Source: Bartonella sp. HY328 (GTDB lineage Bacteria; Pseudomonadota; Alphaproteobacteria; Rhizobiales; Rhizobiaceae). Taken from it: a stretch of DNA of 64,000 nt. The position numbers were made by a program, and so were the translations under genes. The notes under the pieces are model-generated. The model had not been told where the DNA came from, searched no databases, and was given only the letters and a program-made list of their open reading frames with translations. How positions within the stretch are numbered: the stretch's first letter is position 1; every line of letters begins with the position of its first letter. The DNA lies in contig NZ_CP104883.1 of the NCBI RefSeq assembly GCF_025449335.1, forward strand, positions 2,410,501 to 2,474,500, written 5' to 3'. Of this stretch, positions 47,143 to 56,172 are shown piece by piece.

Positions 47143-48030
47143 TCACCCCATATTTTTTGGCTTAAATTGTAACAATGCAACACCAAGTAAAATAAATATC
47201 AAGGCAAAATAGGCTAAAATGCTTATTTTTTCCCCAGCCAGAAACACACCAATAAAAAGCGCAATGATAGGCGGAAAATAGGTAACACTTGCGGCCGCAA
47301 CCGCGCCAAGTTTAGCAACTATGTAATAATAGGAAATATAAGCAAAACCCGTTCCCAGTAATCCCAAACCTAAAACAAGCGACAACCACACTTTAGGATA
47401 TGCCCAAACAATACCAATATTATTCATGTCTGTAATAAAATATAAAAATATTGATGCAAGCCCAATTTGATAGGTGGTTAAAGCAGTCGCAGGCAAATTA
47501 AGCGGAGTTAAATATTTTTTAGCATAGACAAATGATATGCCGACACTAAGCGACCCTAAAATCATCCAAAAGACGCCTTTCAAATCAACCTCTCCTTTTA
47601 ACGACCAAGGCTGGGCAATAAGAACAACGCCAATAAAGCCGAAAAATACACCTAGGCATTTTAACGCCGTGATTTTTTCTGCTTTTAAAAATAAAAAAGC
47701 ACAAATAAAGGTAAAAATGGGAATAGCGCCACTTAAAAGCCCTGCCATACTTGAGGGTAAAAGTGCAGTTCCAGCCGCATAAGCATAATAATAAAGGCTG
47801 GTTGCCAAAAAAGACATAACAATAAAATGGTGAAGATAAAAAATATGATGCAATTTTATTGAACGGGTTATAAGCGCAAATATAAAAACGGGAATAAATC
47901 CAAAAACGCAGCGCATAAAAACAATTTGCTGCGGATTAATATATTGAGCCGACCATTTGACAAAAATAAAATTTGTTCCCCAAATAATCGCTATAAACAC
48001 AAAGCCTAAAAGAGCTTGCTTGTTCATCAT
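47143..48030 (-). CDS. EamA/DMT-family transporter
   Basis: About 295 residues with ten hydrophobic helices in two EamA repeats (FIAIIWGTNFIFVKW at the start, SVTYFPPIIALFIGVFLAGE in the second). It is a drug/metabolite exporter with unknown substrate, perhaps an amino acid. I use the ATG of MMNKQALLG, with AAGG about 8 nt upstream. It diverges from a LysR gene that probably controls it. Confidence 0.88.
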   Translation of the reverse strand: MMNKQALLGFVFIAIIWGTNFIFVKWSAQYINPQQIVFMRCVFGFIPVFIFALITRSIKLHHIFYLHHFIVMSFLATSLYYYAYAAGTALLPSSMAGLLSGAIPIFTFICAFLFLKAEKITALKCLGVFFGFIGVVLIAQPWSLKGEVDLKGVFWMILGSLSVGISFVYAKKYLTPLNLPATALTTYQIGLASIFLYFITDMNNIGIVWAYPKVWLSLVLGLGLLGTGFAYISYYYIVAKLGAVAAASVTYFPPIIALFIGVFLAGEKISILAYFALIFILLGVALLQFKPKNMG

Positions 48031-48271
48031 CTTACTGCCTTTGACCACCCAGCACCATCGAAAATAACAAACCAGCCCAATTTACAATTAAAGGCAATGG
48101 CAATAAATTGCACTTCACATCATCCTGACCAAACAAACAAGGAGATATATTTTCTATTGTCATATTATTACCCTTTTGATAAAAATCATTTTATCTCAAG
48201 TATTAATTAGATAATCAAAGCCTAACAAATCATATTAACTCCTATCGACTGTAGATTTTCTATTGGATAGC

Positions 48272-49144
48272 ATGAAAATTCCATCTCTTAACGGTCTTCG
48301 TGCCTTTGAAGTATCGGCGCGTCATCTCAATTTTCGGCTCGCAGCTGAAGAATTATCGGTAACTCAAGGTGCTGTTGCCCAAAAAGTGCGTGCACTTGAA
48401 CAGGAAATCGGTATTAATCTATTTGATCGCTTGCCGCGTGGGCTTGCACTAACAAGTGCCGGCATCGTTTATGCCGAAAAAATGCATGCTATTTTTTCGC
48501 AAATTAGCCAAGCAACCCAAGATATTAAGCCCCAGCCTATGCAGCTAACAATAAGCGTCACACCGACATTTGCATCTAAATGGCTATTGCCGCGCCTGCC
48601 AGATTTTACAAAAGCCTATTGTGATATTGATCTTAATATTCTTGCAACTGATAGACTATCCAACCTTGCAACGGATAGCGTAGATATCGCCTTTCGTTAT
48701 GGTGCGCCACCCTTTGGCAAAGAGCTAAATGCAGTAAAGTTTCTCGATCAAACCTTGGTGGCAGTTGTAAGCCCTCTTTTATTGAACAATATAGGCAATC
48801 CCCAAGTGAAGGATAATTTTATGCAATATCAATTATTGCATGATATTCATGACGGATGGCCACAATTTATTGAAAAATTTTTTGACAGTCCGCGCCCAGA
48901 TATAAGGCGTCATCTGCATTTTAGCCAAACATCGCTTGCAATAGACGCAGCCCTTGCGGGACAAGGCATCGCTTTAATTAGCTTTGGTTTTGTAAAAAAA
49001 GATTTGGAAGCGGGTCGCCTTGTTTTTGCTTTTCCATATCAAATGCAAATGGACAAGGCCTTTTATATCTTATACCTCAAACATAGTGCAAAAAGATCTT
49101 TAATCGAAAAAGTAAAGCATTGGCTGCTTGTTCAATCAGACTAA
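48272..49144 (+). CDS. LysR-family regulator (GcvA-like)
   Basis: About 290 residues. The N-terminal helix-turn-helix (LNGLRAFEVSARHLNFRLAAEELSVTQGAVAQKVRALE) is followed by a periplasmic-binding-like effector domain. GcvA-type features are evident. A TTG three codons upstream is an alternative start. Divergent orientation suggests it regulates the EamA exporter about 240 bp away. Confidence 0.88.
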   Translation: MKIPSLNGLRAFEVSARHLNFRLAAEELSVTQGAVAQKVRALEQEIGINLFDRLPRGLALTSAGIVYAEKMHAIFSQISQATQDIKPQPMQLTISVTPTFASKWLLPRLPDFTKAYCDIDLNILATDRLSNLATDSVDIAFRYGAPPFGKELNAVKFLDQTLVAVVSPLLLNNIGNPQVKDNFMQYQLLHDIHDGWPQFIEKFFDSPRPDIRRHLHFSQTSLAIDAALAGQGIALISFGFVKKDLEAGRLVFAFPYQMQMDKAFYILYLKHSAKRSLIEKVKHWLLVQSD

Positions 49145-49204
49145 TAATTTTCTAGTTTTTTCAGACGTTGTATTAACAAACATTAACATGGAGGAGAATA
49201 ATCT

Positions 49205-50017
49205 ATGTCGCATTTTACGAAGATGCCGCCATGGTTGGCAAATAAAAATTTGCCTTTTGAGCAAACGACCAGCATATCAATAGTAAATGCATTTCGTGGC
49301 TGGTTAAACTCCTTACCCATTGATCAAAAAGATAGCTACCAAAAGCATTTTTGCCCACCAATACCCTTGCGCAATATTTACCAGCAAGACAACTGGCATA
49401 ATGATGAGGATTATCTCACTCACAATGACTATAAAATATTTGATTGGCAAAAATTTCGTAAATCGAATTTAACACTCAAAAGCCTAGGTGAGAGCCCTAA
49501 AAAGCAAAAATTCTTGTTCTTTTGGGGACATCGACCAGCGGCTCATTCAATCATAACCAAATCTTGTTTTAGCCAATGGTGGGTCGAAGATTTCAAGATT
49601 GGTAATGAGGTTTTTTGCTGTATGGAACAGTATATGATGGCGTCAAAGGCAAGGCTTTTTGGCGATGAAGCTATGCGACAATTAATTATGGCAAATAAGG
49701 ATCCCAAATCAATTAAAGCATTGGGTCGCGGCGTGCGCGGTTTTGATGAAACTATTTGGGATAAGTTCAAATATTCAATTGTAAGCAATGGCAATTATTA
49801 TAAATTTTTGCAAAATAGCTCTTTAATGGATTTCATCCTTTCGACCAGTAATCGCATCTTAGTAGAAGCAAGCCCTTATGACAAAGTTTGGGGTATTGGA
49901 CTTCAAGAAAGTGATGAAAATATTGAAAATCCTAAATTTTGGCAAGGTGAAAACCTGCTCGGATTTGCTTTAACGCAAATACGCGATGATTTGGCAGTCG
50001 TCGCCCAGAACTCTTAA
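49205..50017 (+). CDS. NADAR-domain protein (YbiA-like N-glycosidase fold)
   Basis: 270 residues. About 100 N-terminal residues have no recognised domain; the NADAR domain spans about 103-262 with CCMEQYMMASKAR (Glu141), ALGRGVRGFDETIWD, and EASPYDKVWGIGL. Relatives remove damaged riboflavin intermediates or ADP-ribose from guanine in DNA as antitoxins to DarT-type toxins. No toxin gene is adjacent. The gene is immediately upstream of ssrA. Confidence 0.82.
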   Translation: MSHFTKMPPWLANKNLPFEQTTSISIVNAFRGWLNSLPIDQKDSYQKHFCPPIPLRNIYQQDNWHNDEDYLTHNDYKIFDWQKFRKSNLTLKSLGESPKKQKFLFFWGHRPAAHSIITKSCFSQWWVEDFKIGNEVFCCMEQYMMASKARLFGDEAMRQLIMANKDPKSIKALGRGVRGFDETIWDKFKYSIVSNGNYYKFLQNSSLMDFILSTSNRILVEASPYDKVWGIGLQESDENIENPKFWQGENLLGFALTQIRDDLAVVAQNS

Positions 50018-50105
50018 TAATCGCAGCATAGATTTAATGCTAAAAAAATTATTTCGTCTTTGGTCTTTTCTTTGCCTAAATTTTCTCTTATATAGAGTTT
50101 GCCTC

Positions 50106-50452
50106 TTTATGGGGATATGGTGATAAATGGACTTTGTAATAAACCTATTGGACCCGGGGGCGGTACCCGGCGCCTCCACCATAAATCGGACAATTGAACT
50201 TTTTAGTATTTGATACGTGTTCATCTTTGTCCGCTTTATGATGGGGGCGAAATAGGATCGACAAGGGCGTAAAGATTGATCTTTCACTCGGCATTGTACC
50301 ACCGTTATCGGGCTAATATAGTAGTTGCAAATGACAATTACGCGGAGGCACGTCTCGCTGCTTAATGCAGTGCGATAGCTTCAAATTAAGTCTTACGCCG
50401 TCGCAGGTGTAAGCGGGGTTCGGAGGCACCTGGCAACAGAAGCCTTCACTTT
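50106..50452 (+). ncRNA. ssrA: tmRNA, circularly permuted two-piece type
   Basis: The acceptor piece comes first and ends ...CGCCTCCACCA at 50181. The coding piece begins GGGGGCGAAATAGGATCGAC at 50243. GGGGGCG pairs with CGCCTCC as the tRNA-like acceptor stem. The T-arm is CCGGG-GGCGGTA-CCCGG, lacking a standard TTCG loop. Outer ends are approximate. It rescues stalled ribosomes and tags the product. Confidence 0.95.
50327..50365 (+). other. tmRNA tag reading frame
   Basis: Within the coding piece, GCA to TAA reads ANDNYAEARLAA. The hydrophobic LAA end is the ClpXP degradation signal, and the AND-N start is the usual SspB-binding side. GCA is the probable resume codon. Confidence 0.9.
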
Positions 50453-50764
50453 AAAATCCTCCATTATAATAATTTTGTGCTTTACAATCCAACATGTATA
50501 TTTGCTGAAATTACCATGCACTTGACTTAAGGTTTAATTCTTATTGTTGATATTGGCCTTTTGTGGTGTTTTATTAAAAAAATCCATAAGTGCGTTATGG
50601 TTCTTGGCAGCTCGTTTTACAAGTAAGCTTTTCTTGTTGAAAGATCAGTTTTCTTTGGCTAATAAAAACGTGCGCTAAGATAATTTGTCGCTTTAAAAAG
50701 ATTTTTAATTATGCAATGTTCTGTCTATATAATTGGCAGAAAAGTTTTGAAAGAAGAGTCGCAA

Positions 50765-51334
50765 ATGGCAACAGATCGTATCCATTATGAAGTGCTTGTA
50801 CAGGATGCATTGCGCAATGTTATCCGCAACGTACTGACCGAAGTGGCAAAATCTGGCTTGCCAGGTGAGCACCATTTTTTCATTACATTCTTAACCAATT
50901 TGCCTGGAGTTGAAATTTCAAAACGCTTAAAAGAACGCTACCCAGAGCAGATGACAATTGTTTTGCAAAATCAATTTTGGGATTTAAAGGTTGATGATAA
51001 GGAATTTAGCGTCACCTTATCATTTGGCGATGTGCCAGAATATTTAAAAATACCATTTGTTGCCGTACAAGGTTTTTATGATCCTGCAGCAGCATTTGAA
51101 GCTTCATTTGACCTTCCTGAAATGGTGATTTCTAGCCTTGATGATGATGAAGAAGAAATATTAATCGAAAAAGACGATGGGGAAGCTGTTCCAGTTATCA
51201 CCATTATGGCACAAGAAAAGCCAACAGATGAAGGCACTAAAAAAGTACAAAAAAGCGAAAGCCGTGACGCAGGTGATGGTAAAGAAAAAGCATCTGCGGA
51301 TGTTGTATCGCTTGATGCTTTTCGCAAGAAGTAA
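50765..51334 (+). CDS. sspB: SspB-type ClpXP adaptor
   Basis: 189 residues from MATDRIHYE. The alphaproteobacterial SspB fold (VQDALRNVIRNVL, GEHHFFITFLT, MTIVLQNQFWDLKV, FSVTLSFGDVPEYLKIPF) is followed by a flexible acidic tail and a basic C-terminus (SLDAFRKK), which may dock to ClpX. It tethers ssrA-tagged proteins to ClpXP. AAGAAGAG precedes the ATG; the extra 18 codons upstream lack a signal. It lies just 313 bp downstream of ssrA. Confidence 0.88.
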   Translation: MATDRIHYEVLVQDALRNVIRNVLTEVAKSGLPGEHHFFITFLTNLPGVEISKRLKERYPEQMTIVLQNQFWDLKVDDKEFSVTLSFGDVPEYLKIPFVAVQGFYDPAAAFEASFDLPEMVISSLDDDEEEILIEKDDGEAVPVITIMAQEKPTDEGTKKVQKSESRDAGDGKEKASADVVSLDAFRKK

Positions 51335-51398
51335 AAAATTTGGTCGTTAGATAAATTTAATTTTTCTGCTATTTAACATATAATTTGGAAATATCTTT

Positions 51399-51590
51399 AT
51401 GGGTGATATTGTTAATTTGCGCCTTTTTAAAAAACAAAAAGAGCGTAAAAACAAAGAACAAATAGCAGATCAAAATCGCCAAATTCATGGGCGAACCAAA
51501 GTTGAAAAAATATTTGATAAACGCAATCAAGATCAGTCGGAAAAGTTTTTAGATAGAAATCACTTGCAACCCGATGATAAAAAAGTCTGA
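51399..51590 (+). CDS. DUF4169 small protein
   Basis: A 63-residue very basic protein starting MGDIVNLRLFKKQKER, the signature of DUF4169. It is helical, with no membrane segment. Function unknown; the charge suggests nucleic acid or ribosome contact. It sits between sspB and a ribbon-helix-helix gene on the same strand. Confidence 0.8.
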   Translation: MGDIVNLRLFKKQKERKNKEQIADQNRQIHGRTKVEKIFDKRNQDQSEKFLDRNHLQPDDKKV

Positions 51591-51631
51591 AATATTTTAA
51601 ATAGGCGTTTATTTTATCGGGATTGGTTATA

Positions 51632-51937
51632 ATGCCCAATATTAGCAAAACGGATAACCAAGAAAACAATGATCTGATTGCAACCTTTACGGGTCTTATC
51701 AATTGGCAAAATGCCAGTTTACGCAAAATATCAGTTAATTTGGCTGGCCATTCAACCAGCTTTTCATTGGAAAAGCCATTTTTAGACATTTTGCAAAATG
51801 AAGCACAATCATGCCAATTGCCTTTTGCGCAATTGGTGCGCTTGATTGATGATCAAAGGCCAACCAATATAAACCTATCATCGGCTTTACGCTTAGCTGC
51901 TTTGGCAATTGCGGCTCGAAATATGAAGCAAATTTAA
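51632..51937 (+). CDS. Ribbon-helix-helix domain protein
   Basis: About 101 residues from MPNISKTDN. The C-terminal part (RKISVNLAGHSTSFSLEKPFLDILQNEA...PFAQLVRLIDDQR...NLSSALRLAAL) matches the RHH_4 DNA-binding family. A TTG three codons upstream also opens the frame. It probably regulates transcription; targets unknown. Confidence 0.78.
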   Translation: MPNISKTDNQENNDLIATFTGLINWQNASLRKISVNLAGHSTSFSLEKPFLDILQNEAQSCQLPFAQLVRLIDDQRPTNINLSSALRLAALAIAARNMKQI

Positions 51938-52103
51938 TTTTTTTGATTTTGTTTGAATGAATTTCTACTTATAAAAGCTATATTGACCTATATTATTTTC
52001 ATTGTTTGCATTATAAGGCATCATCTTGTCCTGTTTTATTAAATAGTGCCAGTGATAAAAATGCCGCAATTTGATGAGTCATTTGGTTGTTTGTTGAGTA
52101 GTT

Positions 52104-53210
52104 ATGGAAGATTTTGAAGATAGTACCACCCCAATTAATCCGCTTAAAGATGCAAGTGCACTTAATGATTTCAATGTGACAGCTGTTTTAAAGCGTGACG
52201 TTTTCTCCGAAACGCGGGTTGGCTATTTTACCGGTGATCCTGAAACGCGTATAGTGCGCCGTATTGTTACAGCCTCGCCGTGGTGGTCACGCCCCTTGGC
52301 ATGGATTTTAGCTAAACGCGAAATTAGGGCATTGCATAATATACGCGGTCTTACTGGTGTACCACAGCTTATTGCTATCGATAAGCATGGGCTTTTCCGC
52401 TCTTGGAGTGAAGGTACACCCTTGCATCTCGCACGTCCCGACACAAAGCATTTTTATAAAACTGGTCATAAAATATTACGCGATTTACGCCGTATCGGTG
52501 TTACTCATAATGACCTTGCCAAACCGCAAAACTGGCTGATGACACCTGAAGGCGATGCATCCTTAATTGATTTTCAATTGGCAAGCTTTCATAAGCGGCG
52601 CGGTGCGTTTTATCGTTATTTGGCCTATGAAGATTTTCGCCACCTTATTAAGCAAAAGCGCAGCTTTGCACCAGATTTAATGACACCTACCGAATGGCGC
52701 ATTTTGCGTAAACGGTCATGGCCTTCAGCCCTTTGGTTGGCAACGGGTAAAAAAGTCTATAATTTTGTGACAAAGGGCCTATTTAACTGGTCTGATGGTG
52801 AGGGTACGGGCGATCGCTTGCAATCGCAAGGGCCAGAAATTCGCGCCGTTTTAGCAGATAATCCTGATATTAAAGATGTGGCAATTTCGGTCTATTCATT
52901 GCCTGCAAAGGGCGTTGGTCTTTATGTCTTCGCCGAAACCGATAATCTTGATGAAAAGCAAATCCGCAATCTTTTAAGAGGACAAAAGGTTGAGGCGGTG
53001 CAGCCAGTTGCAACGCTACCGCGCAGTGAAACCGGTGAAATTCGTGATGATATATTGCGGTTAATTGCGATGAATGAATTGGGAGAATTGGATGACATGC
53101 TTATTCGTGAGCCGCAATTACGTGATATTATTCAACCGATTTTAGATGAGCGTAAAAACTTTACGGATCGCCGCGTCTATGAGTTTGAAAAAGAACGCAG
53201 TGAAAGCTAG
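52104..53210 (+). CDS. Kinase-like protein fused to ANL-type C-terminal domain
   Basis: 368 residues. Residues about 24-170 form a protein-kinase-like (RIO/Bud32-type) core, with catalytic loop THNDLAKPQN (His135-Asn136-Asp137) and DFQ (156-158) in place of DFG. Residues about 243-322 resemble the small C-terminal domain of acyl/AMP-ligases (IRAVLADNPDIKDVAISVYS..., then LPRSETGEIRDDILR). The catalytic Lys of that motif (usually GK) is Glu here, so ligase activity is unlikely. It has no transmembrane segment. The substrate is unknown. Confidence 0.65.
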   Translation: MEDFEDSTTPINPLKDASALNDFNVTAVLKRDVFSETRVGYFTGDPETRIVRRIVTASPWWSRPLAWILAKREIRALHNIRGLTGVPQLIAIDKHGLFRSWSEGTPLHLARPDTKHFYKTGHKILRDLRRIGVTHNDLAKPQNWLMTPEGDASLIDFQLASFHKRRGAFYRYLAYEDFRHLIKQKRSFAPDLMTPTEWRILRKRSWPSALWLATGKKVYNFVTKGLFNWSDGEGTGDRLQSQGPEIRAVLADNPDIKDVAISVYSLPAKGVGLYVFAETDNLDEKQIRNLLRGQKVEAVQPVATLPRSETGEIRDDILRLIAMNELGELDDMLIREPQLRDIIQPILDERKNFTDRRVYEFEKERSES

Positions 53211-53487
53211 ATTTTTATAGTCTATCCCGAATATTTTACAAAAAAGCGTTATAAAAGGCTGCCGTTTGTGAATAACAGCGGCACGGCGCCAATTATTAAG
53301 ACAAGCCTCTTTATTGTACATTTAATTGCTGACTATTGTCGTTTTTTTTAGAAATAATATAAGCTATGTTGACATATTGTTCACAAAAAACGCACTTATT
53401 ATTCGTTTGAAATAGGGTATATCCTAATTTTAATAACCACAATCAATCTGTGGCTTCTTAAAATTGCATCTATAGGATATTTTGACC

Positions 53488-54717
53488 ATGTCAAATCACT
53501 CGCAAACTAAGCTTTTAGGTTATAGCACTGGCGCTATGATATTGCATTGGCTTATCGCTGCGCTTATTTTGTTGAATATTGCGGGTGGTTTCTTAATGGT
53601 ACGTCTTGGTGGTATTTCAGATAGTACTCGCTTTTATGTTTTCCAATGGCATAAAACCCTAGGTCTTCTAGTATTATTTTTAACCCTTGCTCGTATTGCA
53701 TGGCGTTTGATGAATAAGCCGCCCAAAAAAGGCCCAATGTTAAAAGTTGAAGCATTAGCAGCAAGTGCAGTTAGTATTTTTTTCTATGGGCTAATGCTTG
53801 CAGTGCCGCTTTTGGGCTGGGTCGTTGTTTCTACAACCACCGTACGCATTCCTACCTTTCTATTTTTAAGCCCATCTTTGCCTTGGCCAAACCTGCCATT
53901 TCTACGGGATGAAGCTTTTTCCCACCTTGCATTAAATGCACATATGGTGCTTGCCTATGCCTTTGTTCTTTTGTTGTTTTTGCATGTTGCTGGCGCGGTA
54001 AAGCATTCCCTTATTGACCGTCAAGCGGAGTTTTCACGTATGTTGCCCACCAAGCGTCTTGCACATTTAAAGGCTAAAGCATTGAGCTGGCCTGTTATGC
54101 TATTAGTAGTTATTGTGCCTGCATTAATTGGCGTTATCATTGCACAACGTCAAACCATTAGCCAGTTAGAAAGTCGAAACGCCACTTCAAACACGACGCC
54201 TATCGCCTCACCATCAAATGCTGGCAACTGGGTTATCAATATGGATAAGTCAACACTTGGCTATAGTCTTGATTTTTCTGGCGCAGCAAAACAAGGTAAG
54301 GTTGGCAACTGGCATGCTGATGTAACATTTGCACCCGACCAGCTGGAAAATGCCAAGGCCGAAATCGTTCTTGTTGCAAGCTCAATTAGTTATGAAGATT
54401 CTTTTGTATCGGGTAGCATTGCTGATCCAGATGGGCTTGATCCATCACAATATCCCGAAATTCGCGTTTCTCTTGATAAATTTAGTGCCAATGGTGAAAA
54501 TTTTATTGGCAAAGGTAATATTACTATTCGTGGCGTAAGCCAGCCAATAGAAGTACCATTTAGCTTTACCAATGATAATGGCATTGCTAAAGTTTCAGGA
54601 AGTGCCAAGATTGAACGCTTATTATTTGGTATTGGTGCGCAAAATGATGGAGATGGCTCTTGGCTAGGTAAAGTGATTAATGTTAATTTTTCGCTGGAAG
54701 CCGAAGAAAAGAAATAA
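53488..54717 (+). CDS. Cytochrome b561-YceI fusion protein
   Basis: About 409 residues. The N-terminal 190 residues are a four-helix cytochrome b561 domain with heme-ligand histidines (MILHWLIA, FQWHKTLG, LNAHMVLAYAF and LHVAGAVKHS). After one more helix (VMLLVVIVPALIGVII) comes a periplasmic YceI lipocalin-like domain (GNWVINMDKSTLGY..., GVSQPIEVPFSF). It may move electrons from the membrane to a lipid or quinone bound by YceI. A TTG two codons upstream is possible. Confidence 0.88.
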   Translation: MSNHSQTKLLGYSTGAMILHWLIAALILLNIAGGFLMVRLGGISDSTRFYVFQWHKTLGLLVLFLTLARIAWRLMNKPPKKGPMLKVEALAASAVSIFFYGLMLAVPLLGWVVVSTTTVRIPTFLFLSPSLPWPNLPFLRDEAFSHLALNAHMVLAYAFVLLLFLHVAGAVKHSLIDRQAEFSRMLPTKRLAHLKAKALSWPVMLLVVIVPALIGVIIAQRQTISQLESRNATSNTTPIASPSNAGNWVINMDKSTLGYSLDFSGAAKQGKVGNWHADVTFAPDQLENAKAEIVLVASSISYEDSFVSGSIADPDGLDPSQYPEIRVSLDKFSANGENFIGKGNITIRGVSQPIEVPFSFTNDNGIAKVSGSAKIERLLFGIGAQNDGDGSWLGKVINVNFSLEAEEKK

Positions 54718-54743
54718 TGTAAAATTTTAGAATTGAAAAATAC

Positions 54744-54775
54744 TTGCCCTTCATTTTATGAGGGGCATTTTTTTT
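54744..54775 (+). terminator. Intrinsic terminator
   Basis: TGCCCTTCAT pairs with ATGAGGGGCA (one G-T wobble) around a TTT loop, followed by eight or more T. It lies downstream of the cytochrome b561-YceI gene. Confidence 0.85.
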
Positions 54776-54849
54776 AAACATAAATAAATACAATTATTTA
54801 TAAATAAAATCACTTATAAATAATTGTGAATAAAACTTATAAAAAGCCA

Positions 54850-55842
54850 TCACTCTTTAGGGTCCCAACGCGGATTATATGGCTTATTAAGCAATGCGCA
54901 AACAATTTGGCCAAGTGTCATTTTAAAATGACGTTTAGCTGCACTTGCTCCGCTATCATAGCGGTTGCTATCTTCGACAAATGATTTAAACTCGTTTTTT
55001 TGCTTGGCAAGATGATAAACCATCATCCTCCCTAAATCATAAGCAAGTTTTGCTTTAGTAGAATGGTTATAGGCCATTCCATTCCAAAATTTGTGAATAG
55101 TTCGATAATCCCAATAGGCAAGATGCTCCTCATAAAGCTCAACTAGATATTCAGCAGGCGGCGCATTTTTTGCAATAACCCGCTCAACATTAACTGCAAG
55201 ACCTTCATCTAGCCAGAGCGGCAATTCAAGATGGGCCAAATAATAATGGGTTAGCTCATGAATAATAGTTGGTTCTACTAAAGTTAGCTGGGTTTCATTG
55301 GTGACAAAATGCGGCAAAACTGAATTGATAAAAACGCCCGAACTTAAAATTATTTGGCTTTTAACTGTATTGTATTTGCCAGTGTAATCATAATATTGCT
55401 CGCCCTCATCTATCATGATTGCCAGCATATCACCAGATGATGCAGCTAGGCCTGGCAAGGCTTTTAAAACGCGCTCACGCCCACTTTTCAAAAAATCCAT
55501 AGTTAGCTTGATGATACGCTCATCTTGATTGGAAATTAAAAAAATATTATCACCTTGATAAAGCTTATAACCTGCTCCCAAGCTATCACGCAAATGCAGC
55601 AACCAAAACTTTGCTAAAACTTGATTAAAAATAGCAGTCTCATCTTCCTTAAAAAATTTGCGCAAAGCATCAACGCCCCACTCAATAAGGATAGGATATT
55701 GGCCACGAAAATTTAATAGTCTCGTTTTATCGAATTTGACATTTTCATTTACTTGAAGAAAATCTGGAGCAATATCATCTACTACGCATAACTCTGAAGT
55801 TTCCATTTGCTTTATTGAAAACAGTTTTTTTAAAAAGTTCAT
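54850..55842 (-). CDS. Zinc metallopeptidase-like protein (HExxH)
   Basis: 330 residues, no signal peptide. A gluzincin-type site is visible: HELTH at 195-199 with a third ligand Glu213 in LWLDEGLAV. This resembles peptidase MA-like enzymes. The N-terminal 190 residues are unrecognised. It could be a cytoplasmic protease or be inactive. It is a single gene. The function is inferred from the motif only. Confidence 0.6.
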   Translation of the reverse strand: MNFLKKLFSIKQMETSELCVVDDIAPDFLQVNENVKFDKTRLLNFRGQYPILIEWGVDALRKFFKEDETAIFNQVLAKFWLLHLRDSLGAGYKLYQGDNIFLISNQDERIIKLTMDFLKSGRERVLKALPGLAASSGDMLAIMIDEGEQYYDYTGKYNTVKSQIILSSGVFINSVLPHFVTNETQLTLVEPTIIHELTHYYLAHLELPLWLDEGLAVNVERVIAKNAPPAEYLVELYEEHLAYWDYRTIHKFWNGMAYNHSTKAKLAYDLGRMMVYHLAKQKNEFKSFVEDSNRYDSGASAAKRHFKMTLGQIVCALLNKPYNPRWDPKE

Positions 55843-56172
55843 TGCCTACCCCAATATAACATGCACTTTAAACTAGTCTTTTGCTAAAAATATATTTATC
55901 TGAAATACAAATATATTTATCATCCTAGTTTTAATATTGCACTTTTAAAAAAGATACAACAAGGTTGACCAAACACCGATTTAGAGCGCTTTTCCGAAAA
56001 GTGTGAAGCGGTTTTCGGACAAAAAACGCGGTGTAAACAATGGATTGGAGCGCCGATCTGATCCAATCAGATCGAAATGCGCTCTAATGTCAGCCTCACG
56101 AATAGAATATTTTACTATTTACTATAAAATTTGATCAATGTTCTATCGCATGACACAAAGAACACTTAATTT
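55843..56172. other. Gene-free region holding a RIME-like repeat
   Basis: About 330 bp without an ORF. Aside from the repeat at 55981 it is AT-rich; it contains the promoter of the peptidase-like gene and the 3' side of the radical SAM gene. Confidence 0.5.
55981..56087. repeat. RIME-like palindromic repeat, copy 2 (full)
   Basis: 107 bp, bounded by TTAGAGCG and CGCTCTAA, nearly identical to the copy at 29965. Differences fall mostly between the two hairpins. The GATCTGATCCAATCAGATC palindrome is complete. Confidence 0.85.

Noticed and set aside
49970..50302. Minus-strand ORF of 110 codons between the NADAR gene and sspB
   Set aside because: It overlaps the tmRNA acceptor and coding pieces, whose structure explains the conservation there.
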